Source of the DNA: JBBITW01 sp037440525
GTDB lineage: Bacteria; Desulfobacterota; BSN033; UBA1163
Direction of reading: 5' to 3'
DNA length: 14,312 nucleotides
Assembly (NCBI GenBank): GCA_037440525.1
Contig: JBBITW010000092.1
Span: forward strand, 1-14,312
Shown: positions 1 through 7,654 of the stretch, piece by piece
How positions within the stretch are numbered: the first letter of the stretch is position 1
How the letters are laid out: each line of letters opens with the position of its first letter
Notes under the pieces: model-generated
Database searches by the model: none
What the model saw: only the letters and a program-made list of their open reading frames with translations
What the model was told of the DNA's origin: nothing
Program-made: the position numbers and the translations under genes

Positions 1-60
1 CGATATATCCACGTGGCCTCCAGTAACGTAAACACGAATTGAGTCAATGAATACAGACTA
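1..60 (-). other. In-frame continuation of the AOR gene beyond a TAG codon
   Basis: The TAG sits at 60-58 on the minus strand. The same frame stays open for the remaining 19 codons and reads SVFIDSIRVYVTGGHVDIS. This resembles the segment that follows the N-terminal domain in other AORs, where a YGT motif lies about 15 residues after the linker helix; here it reads YVT. The TAG therefore seems to interrupt an AOR rather than end one. It could be a nonsense mutation (one transition from CAG), a sequencing error, or readthrough. Nineteen open codons alone would be weak evidence; the similarity carries the call. Confidence 0.6.
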
Positions 61-747
61 TTTAAACCTGGCCAAATGTTGTCTTCTTACTCTTTCAGAC
101 ATCTCAATATCAGCTATGGGCACTTTCTTGTCTCCTCTGACCACTACTGCCTTAAGTTTCTTAGAGCCCATAACTGCTCCTAATCCTGAGCGCCCGGCAG
201 CATCTCCTTTATGGGTAATAATACAAGCGATGCGTGAAAGTTTTTCCCCGGCTGGGCCGATACAGATTACTTCGGCCATACCACCGTATTCTGCCTTCAG
301 TATATCCTCGGTTTCATAGGTATCTTTACCCCAAAGGTGTGTTGCATTTTTCAACTCAGCTTTACCATTGTCCACAAGCAAATAGACAGGCTTATCCGAA
401 ATACCCTTAAAGAATATGCTGTCATATCCAGCGAACTTGAGCTTAGGTCCAAAATGCCCACCAGAATTGGCATCTCCCCAACCGCCAGTGAGTGGCGACT
501 TCGCTACTGCCCCATACCTGCACCCCCCGATAGCCAACGTTCCAGTAAGTGGTCCGGTAATTAGTCCAAGGGTGTTATCTGGCCCCAAAGGGTCTACGCC
601 AGCTTTCTGGCGGCTGTAAAGTATCCTAGCCCCTATGCCGTAGCCACCAATAAAATCTCTATAAAGATTCTCATCGGGCATCTCCGCTCGAATCTCACCT
701 GTGGAGAGATCGACGAACAGGAGTTTCCCCATATATCCTCCGGCCAT
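58..747 (-). CDS. aor: Aldehyde ferredoxin oxidoreductase, N-terminal domain, cut by an in-frame TAG
   Basis: This matches the N-terminal domain of tungsten-dependent aldehyde:ferredoxin oxidoreductases, which oxidise aldehydes to carboxylates and reduce ferredoxin in the cytoplasm. Visible family motifs are GYMGKLLFVDLSTG (residues 4-17), FIGGYGIGARILY (32-44), GPLTGT (65-70), KSPLTG (83-88), ANSGGHFGPKLKFAGYD (93-109), IGPAGE (163-168) and GRSGLGAVMGSKKLKAV (185-201); this part binds the tungstopterin. The start is supported by AAAGGAG seven bases upstream. The frame ends after 229 residues, whereas family members have about 600, so the [4Fe-4S]-binding cysteines and the C-terminal domains are missing from this ORF. 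Reading past the TAG gives AOR-like sequence to the window edge (see 1-60). It is the last visible gene of the operon, 49 bp after its ferredoxin. Family call is certain; whether the gene is intact is open. Confidence 0.9.
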   Translation of the reverse strand: MAGGYMGKLLFVDLSTGEIRAEMPDENLYRDFIGGYGIGARILYSRQKAGVDPLGPDNTLGLITGPLTGTLAIGGCRYGAVAKSPLTGGWGDANSGGHFGPKLKFAGYDSIFFKGISDKPVYLLVDNGKAELKNATHLWGKDTYETEDILKAEYGGMAEVICIGPAGEKLSRIACIITHKGDAAGRSGLGAVMGSKKLKAVVVRGDKKVPIADIEMSERVRRQHLARFK

Positions 748-796
748 TTCTCACTCCTTTCTCATTCAATTATACGCATCTCTCATTTCCATAATG

Positions 797-979
797 TTAA
801 TCTTTAATAATGGCTGCAGCCGGGCAACAGAAAGAAGTCACACATATTCCACAATCATCACATTTTTCTGAATCGATCCTGCTGATATCGTCAGCTTCAC
901 CTTCAATGATGGCTCCTTGTGGACATTCATCAATGCAACCGCCACATCTAACACAATCTTCTGTGATACGATAGGTCAT
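797..979 (-). CDS. Small two-cluster ferredoxin, likely partner of the AOR
   Basis: A 60-residue bacterial-type ferredoxin with two cysteine motifs. The first is canonical: C9, C12, C15 and C19 followed by Pro20. The second has C40, C43 and C46, but the closing cysteine is displaced to C51 or C52 (C52 is followed by Pro), giving C-x4-C or C-x5-CP instead of C-x3-CP. It probably carries two [4Fe-4S] clusters and takes electrons from the AOR encoded 49 bp downstream, since small ferredoxins are common AOR neighbours. The start has GAGGG eight bases upstream. The gap to the cupin gene is 182 bp. Assignment as a ferredoxin is firm; the physiological partner is inferred from position. Confidence 0.9.
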   Translation of the reverse strand: MTYRITEDCVRCGGCIDECPQGAIIEGEADDISRIDSEKCDDCGICVTSFCCPAAAIIKD

Positions 980-1161
980 ATTGTTCCCTCAACTTACTCA
1001 AAGTAAAGCCACTAATTTCCAACCCTATATATTCCTTTGTGTCAATAGATAGGTGGAAATTTCTATCCTTTGCTTTATAATTAAGAATTGAATATCACGA
1101 TAAAGAATTCTTTCGCCAAACCTCCCTGAGACCCATTCTTGCGACCAGGTTCTATCCCCTG
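980..1161. other. Spacer between cupin and ferredoxin genes
   Basis: This 182-bp gap holds no convincing ORF. It contains a perfect 12-bp palindrome AAAGAATTCTTT at 1102-1113 and an 8-bp palindrome GAAATTTC near 1056. I see no hairpin followed by a T-run on the minus strand, so transcription may continue from the cupin into the ferredoxin and AOR genes. A separate promoter here cannot be excluded. Confidence 0.3.
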
Positions 1162-1716
1162 TTAGTATTTCGTCTTTCGTTGGGCGCGTTGTCTGTCCAG
1201 TTCTGCGTCTGTCTGCGTACCATTTAGATCGAAGAAAACCATTCCATCCCTTTCAGGTTCTTTCGCGAGCTTCTTAAAGGATTTCTCTGTGAGTTTGGGT
1301 GCATATTGGGATTGAATGAATATGAATGGGTACTTTGCTTTTTCAACGTTCCTATAATATATTGGGCAATGAAGGAAATTCGCAGGTATGTAAACGAGTG
1401 TAGACTTGGTTATGGTATGTTTTTCCATCTCGGGCCCCATATATATATCAATCTCGGCTCCACCCAGATCATATGGATCATCGGGGTTTGTGCCAAGAAT
1501 AACCAAAACCTCCGGATCTTTGTGTGTGTGGGGACCGTGTGGTGGAGCAACGTAAGATGAACTCATCCTGAAGGCCCAGAAATGGTGACTTCCGGGGATA
1601 ACATCGTTATCTGTCCATAATACAGTCTGTGGCAATCGAGCAAATCCTTTAGCTTCCTCCCGTGATATTGGCTCACTGACAAAATATTTTCCATATTTCG
1701 TTTCTGTATCCATCAT
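1162..1716 (-). CDS. Small cupin-fold metalloprotein of unknown function
   Basis: A single-domain cupin of 184 residues. Counting from the ATG at 1716, the first cupin motif is H63-x-H65-x3-E69 with G75, and the second is P111 to H116, so the usual 2-His/Glu/His metal site looks complete. There is no signal peptide, so it is probably cytoplasmic. The open frame extends upstream to 1782, but AAGGAGG lies five bases before the ATG at 1716 (eight before a second ATG at 1713), so the shorter start is preferred. It lies between the flavoprotein/Fe-S genes and the ferredoxin/AOR pair, 108 bp after the preceding gene, which suggests a role in the same pathway: an enzyme acting on the intermediate, or a binding protein. 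The fold is confident, the activity unknown. Confidence 0.8.
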   Translation of the reverse strand: MMDTETKYGKYFVSEPISREEAKGFARLPQTVLWTDNDVIPGSHHFWAFRMSSSYVAPPHGPHTHKDPEVLVILGTNPDDPYDLGGAEIDIYMGPEMEKHTITKSTLVYIPANFLHCPIYYRNVEKAKYPFIFIQSQYAPKLTEKSFKKLAKEPERDGMVFFDLNGTQTDAELDRQRAQRKTKY

Positions 1717-1824
1717 CTTTTCCTCCTTAGTTTTAATTTTACCATCCTGTCTGACAAATGGGATGGGGGTGAAAAACTTCATCCAGCCAATCAGATTAGC
1801 AATAAGGGTCGTTTTATTAAGATG

Positions 1825-3378
1825 TTACTCTCTTGCTGTGATATAGTTTGAAGACTCTGCTACACCATTAGGATCGAAGGCTTTCTTGATTTTCCTTAAC
1901 CATACATGATAGTTAGAATAATGCGGCCCCACGATGTCCTGAAGGTCACAGCGATTCGCACCATAGGGACCCCCCATATGTTCATTTAAGGCAACTTTCA
2001 AACATTCATTTCTAAGATATTGTACTGCTTCCACTGATTCAGGAGTTGGAAAATACCGAAAGATTATTTCAGCCAAACCACGATGCCCATGCTCTTGTGG
2101 CCATAGCATTAAGTCTATAACACCCTTATCCCCATTGAAAAAAAGGCCTTTATTAATCATTTCGTCTTTTATTCTAGCAGCTGTTTGTGTATATTTGGCT
2201 TTTATTGCAGCATAATTATTCCCTGCCATATTCCCAAACCAAACTCCAGTCGCACGATGTGCTTCTCTAATTGCGGTAGTCATTCTTATAAAACGCCAAA
2301 GTATTCCTCCCCAAATTTGAGGATCCTCAACGGCTTCTAAGGATTTACCCTCCGTCTCATCTATTATTTGCTGAAGAACCCTCTTCTTATATTCAAATTC
2401 TCCACGAGAATTACCAGCTATAGATACTACTATCCCTGGACCTTGGACTAATTTCCTAAATTTATCAAGAAGCTCAAGATCCTCTTCATTGCATGTGGCC
2501 ATACTAGAAGCTAACATTGATATCGAATGACTACATTGTAACGCAATTTCACTTTCGCCAATTTTACGTGTTGCTTCAATCATCTTATCTGTGGAGGGAA
2601 AAGAGATGAATCGTAAAAAGAAATTTTCTGGTACCCATGCTGGAGCATAATTTGGTGATATCCCCTCAACAGGAAATTTTGATGGCCCTGGCCAGTGATA
2701 AACCTTTTGTGCTGCTTTAGTAAATACACCTATGCCTCCACCAGAGTTCACACTTCCTCGTATAAGGCTTCTTAATGAAGGCCCTGGACCATCGCCACAA
2801 AACCATTCATTTGATGAACCTAACGAACCTAACTGTATAATCTCACCCTCCGGAGTCACCCACTCCACAGCCAAAACGTTCCGTGGCCCATATCCATGAG
2901 TTTGACTAGTAAATCCATGGCCTAAACTACCAGCAAAATGAAACGCTGACACATGAGACCCAGCCCCATTAAGATTACAAGTTAGACCTCTCTTCATCAA
3001 CTCGGCTTGAAGTTGTGCTCCAATTACATAAGGTTCAAGGACCGCATACATATTTTTTTCATTTATCTCAAGAATACGATTCATTCTTCTGAGGTCTATA
3101 AGAATAACACCAGGTTCCCCAGGACAATTCCCAGGCCCCCAAAGGGTGCTAGTTGGCTTAAACTGAATTTTAAATCGATTGCATAATTTAATAATAGCTT
3201 GAACCTCTTTGGTCTCCTTGGGGAGGGTCACTGCTTCAAACCGTTTCATAAACTTAGTTGTCCCTGCCATCATCCCAGATCGCCAGGCATAAGAATCTAA
3301 AATAGCGGGCTCTTCTGTAATATTTTCCGTCCCTAAAATGTCCTCCAACGCTTTATAAATGGTTCTATCTAAACCCAT
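1825..3378 (-). CDS. FAD-binding oxidoreductase, VAO/GlcD superfamily (flavoprotein A)
   Basis: A 517-residue flavoprotein of the vanillyl-alcohol oxidase/p-cresol methylhydroxylase fold, the group that includes 4-cresol dehydrogenase, glycolate oxidase GlcD and alkyl-DHAP synthase. The FAD domain spans roughly residues 48-225: VILIDLRRMNRILEI (91-105), YAVLEPYVIG (111-120), a Gly/His-rich stretch (149-166) and VEWVTPEGEIIQLG (171-184). The substrate domain follows, and the family's closing motif is FDPN (501-504). The pyrophosphate loop normally rich in glycines is unusual (TSTLWGPGNCPGEPG, 76-90). The start is strong: AAGGAGG eight bases upstream, overlapping the end of the Fe-S gene, with a 16-bp gap. 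It probably oxidises an alcohol, hydroxyacid or activated methyl group and passes electrons to the Fe-S protein. The substrate is not known. Confidence 0.85.
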   Translation of the reverse strand: MGLDRTIYKALEDILGTENITEEPAILDSYAWRSGMMAGTTKFMKRFEAVTLPKETKEVQAIIKLCNRFKIQFKPTSTLWGPGNCPGEPGVILIDLRRMNRILEINEKNMYAVLEPYVIGAQLQAELMKRGLTCNLNGAGSHVSAFHFAGSLGHGFTSQTHGYGPRNVLAVEWVTPEGEIIQLGSLGSSNEWFCGDGPGPSLRSLIRGSVNSGGGIGVFTKAAQKVYHWPGPSKFPVEGISPNYAPAWVPENFFLRFISFPSTDKMIEATRKIGESEIALQCSHSISMLASSMATCNEEDLELLDKFRKLVQGPGIVVSIAGNSRGEFEYKKRVLQQIIDETEGKSLEAVEDPQIWGGILWRFIRMTTAIREAHRATGVWFGNMAGNNYAAIKAKYTQTAARIKDEMINKGLFFNGDKGVIDLMLWPQEHGHRGLAEIIFRYFPTPESVEAVQYLRNECLKVALNEHMGGPYGANRCDLQDIVGPHYSNYHVWLRKIKKAFDPNGVAESSNYITARE

Positions 3379-3394
3379 TATATTGACCTCCTTA

Positions 3395-4663
3395 TCAAAT
3401 TGCCATCCCTAGGAGTTCAGTGACGTCATATATTTTAAGATCACTTCCACTTTCTTTTATCGCACCCTCAAAGTTCTTAATACACCATGGACATGCCGTA
3501 ACTATCGCATCGGCACCAGTCTCCTCTGCCTCCTTGATCCTTTCCATTGCCGTCCACATGGAAAATTCTGGGTTTGATTCGTTGACCCCTCCACCAGCAC
3601 CACAACACCATGCATATTCTTTCCTTCTATCCATTTCGACAAGTTTAATACCAGAAATACTTCTAAGGATATCGCGTGCCGGTTCATAGATTCCATATGT
3701 TCCCCTCCTATACACTTTCTGTGGCTCAAATCTATACATGTGTCCTGGAGCTCGTTTCCCCTCCCAATGGATATAAGATTCACCCAGCCTGCCAAGATGA
3801 CAGGGATCATGATAGGTGACATTAATATTTATTTTCTTGGAAGGTTTCAGTTTACCGTCCTTGATCAAACGAGCAAGATACTCTGTAATATGAAGCACTT
3901 CAATATTACCTTTCAAATTGAACTTGTCATAAAGTACCTTGAAGGCATAATAGCCATCAGCACAAGTTGTTATCACTGTTTCGATCCCGGATTTTTTAAT
4001 CATCTCCATATTTCTCTTGGCTTGTCTGAGGAAATCTTTTTCATATCCCATCTGATAAGCTCGACTCCCACAGCACGATTCGTTTTCACCTGCAATACCG
4101 AAATCAACATCAGCCTTTCTAAGAAGCTCTACAGCTGTTTTGGCTACCCTCCACATCTTTTCATTAAAACTGGTCAGGCACCCAACATGATACAGCATCT
4201 TCACTCTTTGCCTGCTTATATGTTTTACATCCAGCCCTTGAGCCCACTCACCACGATTGACTTTTAACCCAGGCACCATGGTGCCATGCTTTTTTAGATT
4301 ATCGATAACTTTATCTAAATCCGGGTGGGTTTGTTTCTCCATAACAGTTTTAATCCGGAACTCATATATTGGCTCTAAGACTTCCATATCCATACCGTAT
4401 TTGCAAGAGATATCACAGCCACCACATGTCTGGCAGTTATAGATTATTTCTACAAGCTTCTTAGAGTAGTCAAACCGCTTATCCAACATGGCTATCGCCA
4501 TCCCTAACCTTCCACCACCAGAATAGGCATGAAAGTTATATTTTGTGATGCTGGGACAGATATTAACGTGCTGATACCCTTCTACCCTTTCTAATGGGAT
4601 AAATTTACAGGCTGAACATCTGGAGCATATTTCCATATTATCACGATATTCTTCCAATGACAT
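3395..4663 (-). CDS. Fe-S electron-transfer protein with two CCG domains (GlcF/GlpC/HdrD-like)
   Basis: A 422-residue protein with an N-terminal dicluster ferredoxin domain and two CCG (cysteine-rich) domains, as in GlcF, GlpC and HdrD. Cluster cysteines are C13, C16, C19 and C36-Pro, then C77, C80, C83 and C87. The first CCG repeat has GC in HVGCLTSF, SCCG in NESCCGS and a single Cys in TTCADGY, lacking the final CxxC partner. The second is complete: DPCHLGR, WCCGAGGG and ACPWC. It likely collects electrons from the two flanking flavoproteins and passes them to a quinone or another carrier. The frame is open from a TTG at 4699, but that codon has no good ribosome site; the ATG at 4663 has GGAGG six bases upstream and is preferred. 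No membrane segment is evident. Function by family is solid, the acceptor unknown. Confidence 0.88.
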   Translation of the reverse strand: MSLEEYRDNMEICSRCSACKFIPLERVEGYQHVNICPSITKYNFHAYSGGGRLGMAIAMLDKRFDYSKKLVEIIYNCQTCGGCDISCKYGMDMEVLEPIYEFRIKTVMEKQTHPDLDKVIDNLKKHGTMVPGLKVNRGEWAQGLDVKHISRQRVKMLYHVGCLTSFNEKMWRVAKTAVELLRKADVDFGIAGENESCCGSRAYQMGYEKDFLRQAKRNMEMIKKSGIETVITTCADGYYAFKVLYDKFNLKGNIEVLHITEYLARLIKDGKLKPSKKININVTYHDPCHLGRLGESYIHWEGKRAPGHMYRFEPQKVYRRGTYGIYEPARDILRSISGIKLVEMDRRKEYAWCCGAGGGVNESNPEFSMWTAMERIKEAEETGADAIVTACPWCIKNFEGAIKESGSDLKIYDVTELLGMAI

Positions 4664-4705
4664 CTCTATCCTCCAATCACGATTAATTTCGCTCTGCAAT
4701 GATCT

Positions 4706-6172
4706 TTAGAAATATAATTTCCCAGGATTCATAATATGATTGGGATCAAAAATATTCTTAATTTTTCTCAGAGCCATAAGGGTTGCAGCATCTCCATTCA
4801 TAATCCTACCAGCATCTCCCCCATAAGGTCTAGAGAAGAAAGCTCCTTTAGCGATCAGCTTTTGAGTCGCACTCATTGATAAGTTCTTGATCTGCTCTAT
4901 TTCTCTTAGATTCTTAGGGTCATAAAAAAAGTTGAATTCACAGTGACAGCTCGTACCCTGAACTATAGGTTGTAAATACATACCTATATCTGTTGTCGGA
5001 TATGCAGCTTTCGTAGACTCATCATAAATGATACCGATCAACTCAGGTAGCTTATCGTAAATAGTCAAGAAGAATATTTCATGACAAGCTCCCTTGAAAC
5101 GGAGTTTCCAGTATGGTTCCTCTGATGGATGGTGGACCATTTGTAATATTTCGTTTGCCGAGACACCATCAATCCTTTTCTCAGGATCCAAACCTACCCT
5201 TTGGGCTATACTTAACATATCTGTTACCTGATATTTTATCCTCTCTTCAGGGAGATATTCGTATCCAACGATGTTGAAGAAAAGGATCCATGTGGGTAAA
5301 GTATTTTTAATGTCCAGATAATCATCAGGCCACTTCTTTGCCAGGATTGCCGATAAATTACTATTATTTAAAACAAAACACTCATTAACCAACCTCAACC
5401 TTATTAGCCAATGGACCATTTCCAGTATTCTATCAAGCTGTGTAGAACCAACCATGAAAGGCTCTTCAACCTTAGGTAGTAATTCACATCTCATAGAAGC
5501 CCATGTCACAATTCCTAAAGTCCCCTGCGCCCCTTGAATAGCTCTGTACCAATCAGCCTGTCCCGGTCCGAGGGGCTCATCCTGGGCTCCACCAGCTGCC
5601 AGCTGCTCTTCTATCGTCCCCGGCCCCGCTGCTCCTCCAGTCCGGAAAAGGTCACCTGTTCCAAAGATGATCTCAACACAGTCCAATGGGTCTGCAATAT
5701 CCCACTGATAACTTGGCATGATTACCGGTTCTCTCTCAAGCAGACTCCCGACAACAGATTTTGATTTACGTGGCAACAATGGCATATTAAGCCTAAGTCC
5801 ATCTTTCGCTATTTCGGGTATAAGCTCATCAAAGGTAACACCAGGCTCACACATGACTACTCTATTCTGTCTATCAATCCTGATTATCTTTTTCATGTTA
5901 CTTAAATCAACAATTATTGCGCCCCCAGTACTAGGAACAGTGTCACCTCGAAAGTGGGGAGGGCCTGAGCTCACAGGTACAAGCGGGGTAAGAGTTTCAT
6001 TAGCCCACTTTACAAGACCTTGTATTTTACTCCCATTATTTGGCTTCACAATATATTCAGGCGTCCTTTGAGGAATAAAACTCTGATCATAAGCATAAGC
6101 CTTGAGGGTCTGGGGATCATCGCAAACATTCTCACTTCCCACAATTTCTTCCAGATCCTTTTTTGAAATCAT
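4706..6172 (-). CDS. FAD-binding oxidoreductase, VAO/GlcD superfamily (flavoprotein B)
   Basis: A second VAO/GlcD-fold flavoprotein, 488 residues, clearly different from flavoprotein A. The FAD domain covers about residues 35-230: AIIVDLSNMKKIIRID (85-100), VVMCEPGVTFDELIPEIAKDG (105-125), a degenerate GlcD glycine region (SVVGSLLERE, 139-148), VEIIFGTGDLFRTGG (166-180) and QGTLGIVTWASMRCELLP (216-233). An insert rich in Gly and Pro (180-205) precedes the DWYR motif. The end carries FDPNHIMNPGK (475-485), the GlcD-type signature. GGAGGG just upstream supports the start. It is first of three close genes (B, Fe-S, A), so the trio probably forms one dehydrogenase complex. The two flavoproteins may be catalytic and accessory subunits, like GlcD and GlcE; which is which cannot be told. 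Confidence 0.85.
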   Translation of the reverse strand: MISKKDLEEIVGSENVCDDPQTLKAYAYDQSFIPQRTPEYIVKPNNGSKIQGLVKWANETLTPLVPVSSGPPHFRGDTVPSTGGAIIVDLSNMKKIIRIDRQNRVVMCEPGVTFDELIPEIAKDGLRLNMPLLPRKSKSVVGSLLEREPVIMPSYQWDIADPLDCVEIIFGTGDLFRTGGAAGPGTIEEQLAAGGAQDEPLGPGQADWYRAIQGAQGTLGIVTWASMRCELLPKVEEPFMVGSTQLDRILEMVHWLIRLRLVNECFVLNNSNLSAILAKKWPDDYLDIKNTLPTWILFFNIVGYEYLPEERIKYQVTDMLSIAQRVGLDPEKRIDGVSANEILQMVHHPSEEPYWKLRFKGACHEIFFLTIYDKLPELIGIIYDESTKAAYPTTDIGMYLQPIVQGTSCHCEFNFFYDPKNLREIEQIKNLSMSATQKLIAKGAFFSRPYGGDAGRIMNGDAATLMALRKIKNIFDPNHIMNPGKLYF

Positions 6173-6358
6173 TCTTTCCCTCCAAATTTTATACTGGTTA
6201 TTCAGAGATCTTAAATTTAGCTTTATTATCCCACCTGACTTTTATCTCTTCCTATCTGGAAATTTTAAAAAGTCCGTCACGTAAAATGGCCAATCCTATC
6301 ATCAGCGACTTGAACGAAACTAAAACGATAGATTTCGTTCAAGTCTATTAATTTTTGG
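6173..6358. other. Spacer between dctM and the flavoprotein genes
   Basis: This 186-bp gap separates the transport genes from the catabolic genes. It contains the long perfect hairpin listed at 6307-6345. I found no good -35/-10 pair on the minus strand before flavoprotein B, so readthrough from dctM is the simpler view, but an independent promoter is possible. Confidence 0.4.
6307..6345. repeat. Perfect 13-bp inverted repeat (hairpin) after dctM
   Basis: GACTTGAACGAAA at 6307-6319 pairs perfectly with TTTCGTTCAAGTC at 6333-6345 across a 13-base loop. It lies 13 bases after the dctM stop. On the minus strand no T-run follows the stem, so it is not a standard intrinsic terminator for dctM. 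A partial terminator, an mRNA 3'-end stabiliser or processing site, or a protein-binding site would all fit. On the plus strand it is followed by TATTAATTTTT, but there is no plus-strand gene to terminate. Confidence 0.7.
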
Positions 6359-7654
6359 CTACATCATGCTGGGCAAAAAAAGTGCAACTTGAGGCCAAAT
6401 TGTAAGGATAACTATACAGATGAGCATTGCTGCTACAAACGGCCATACACCTCTAAATATGGTACCCATCGGAGTGTTAGTTACCGTAGCGAGGATAAAA
6501 ACATTCATCCCAACAGGAGGGGTAGCCAATCCCATTTCCATAAGGATTACGACAATCACTCCAAACCAGATCGGATCAAATCCCAGGGCTGTAATCACAG
6601 GGTAGATAATAGGAATAGTCAGAACCATAGCTGAATTAATATCCAAGAGCATACCCAGAATCAAATAAATAATAACGATAAATGTAAAAATTAAGTAAGG
6701 TGAGAGACCGAGTCTGCTAATAGTACCAGCTAAAACAAAAGGGAGTTTACTTATCGCCATGAACCTCATGAAAATGAAAGCTCCGATGATCAGTATCATG
6801 ATCATAGCGGTGGTTACCCCCGCTTCTGCGATAGAGGCAAGCAGGGTTTTGAAGTTAAGCTGACGACTGATAAAGGTGATGAGGATAGCTCCAAAGGCTC
6901 CAATTGCCCCAGCCTCGGTTGGAGTAAAAATCCCTGTGTAAATTCCTCCCAGTACAAGTAAAAAAAGTGCCACTACAATCCATGTAATTTTCAGTGATAA
7001 AATCTTCTCTTTTAGGGGTGTTTTTGGGCCTGGTGGTGCTAACTTCGGATTCTGTAAAGTAAATATCATGATAACTAAAATGAATAGGGCACTTAAAAGA
7101 ATGCCCGGAAGGACACCTGCCATAAACAAGACCCCGACCGATTGTTCAGTTAAAATGCCATATAGGACGAACCCCATACTTGGAGGGATAAGAATCGCTA
7201 AACTGCCAGCACAAGCAACACAACCACTAGATAGTGATTCATCATATTTGTATTTTTTCATTTCTGGAAGCGCAATTTTACCTATGGTCAGGGTTTCCGC
7301 CATACTGGAGCCACACATGGCTGCAAATAAGGCGCATGCTGCTACCGTTGCTACACATAACCCCCCCCTCATCTGTCCAAACAGTTTATATGCACTGTTA
7401 AATAGATTTGTGCCCATCCCCGAGTTGGAGATAATCGCCCCCATGAATACAAACAATGGAACTACTGTTATAGGATAGTAAGCAATAGTGTTGTAAGGGG
7501 TTGAACCTATCATTCCAAGAGCGCTTTTCATACCACTAATATAGGCAAAACCAAAAAAGCCGATAGAAGCCATGGCAAGACCAATATTCATTCGGAGGAA
7601 CATACAAACCAGCAGGATACACAATCCAATGACGCCTATTATCTCCGGACTCAT
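6359..7654 (-). CDS. dctM: TRAP transporter large permease DctM
   Basis: The large membrane subunit of a tripartite ATP-independent periplasmic transporter, which couples import of a bound organic solute to a sodium gradient. It has 431 residues, the usual length, and is hydrophobic throughout with about 11-12 membrane segments. Family hallmarks include GSSMAETLTIGKIALPEM, IPPSMGFVLYGILTEQSVG, FTPTEAGAIGAFGAI and GLATPPVGMNVFI. Its ATG overlaps the dctQ stop codon by four bases (ATGA), implying translational coupling. The gene ends with TAG at the position expected for the family, which shows that TAG serves as a true stop in this genome. Confidence in family is very high; the transported compound is unknown. 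Confidence 0.95.
   Translation of the reverse strand: MSPEIIGVIGLCILLVCMFLRMNIGLAMASIGFFGFAYISGMKSALGMIGSTPYNTIAYYPITVVPLFVFMGAIISNSGMGTNLFNSAYKLFGQMRGGLCVATVAACALFAAMCGSSMAETLTIGKIALPEMKKYKYDESLSSGCVACAGSLAILIPPSMGFVLYGILTEQSVGVLFMAGVLPGILLSALFILVIMIFTLQNPKLAPPGPKTPLKEKILSLKITWIVVALFLLVLGGIYTGIFTPTEAGAIGAFGAILITFISRQLNFKTLLASIAEAGVTTAMIMILIIGAFIFMRFMAISKLPFVLAGTISRLGLSPYLIFTFIVIIYLILGMLLDINSAMVLTIPIIYPVITALGFDPIWFGVIVVILMEMGLATPPVGMNVFILATVTNTPMGTIFRGVWPFVAAMLICIVILTIWPQVALFLPSMM

Noticed and set aside
1102..1113. Perfect palindrome AAAGAATTCTTT as an operator
   Set aside because: Single copy, no promoter nearby, and AT-rich palindromes of this size arise by chance; mentioned only within the spacer.
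3502..3822. Open frames overlapping the real genes on both strands
   Set aside because: They lie wholly inside confidently assigned genes, show no family motifs and have no ribosome sites; treated as shadows.
4664..4699. TTG start for the Fe-S protein
   Set aside because: No good Shine-Dalgarno before 4699; GGAGG is correctly placed before the ATG at 4663.
6307..6345. Hairpin arm GTTCAAGTC as a tRNA T-arm or attachment site
   Set aside because: No acceptor, D or anticodon arms can be built around it and no integrase is present.
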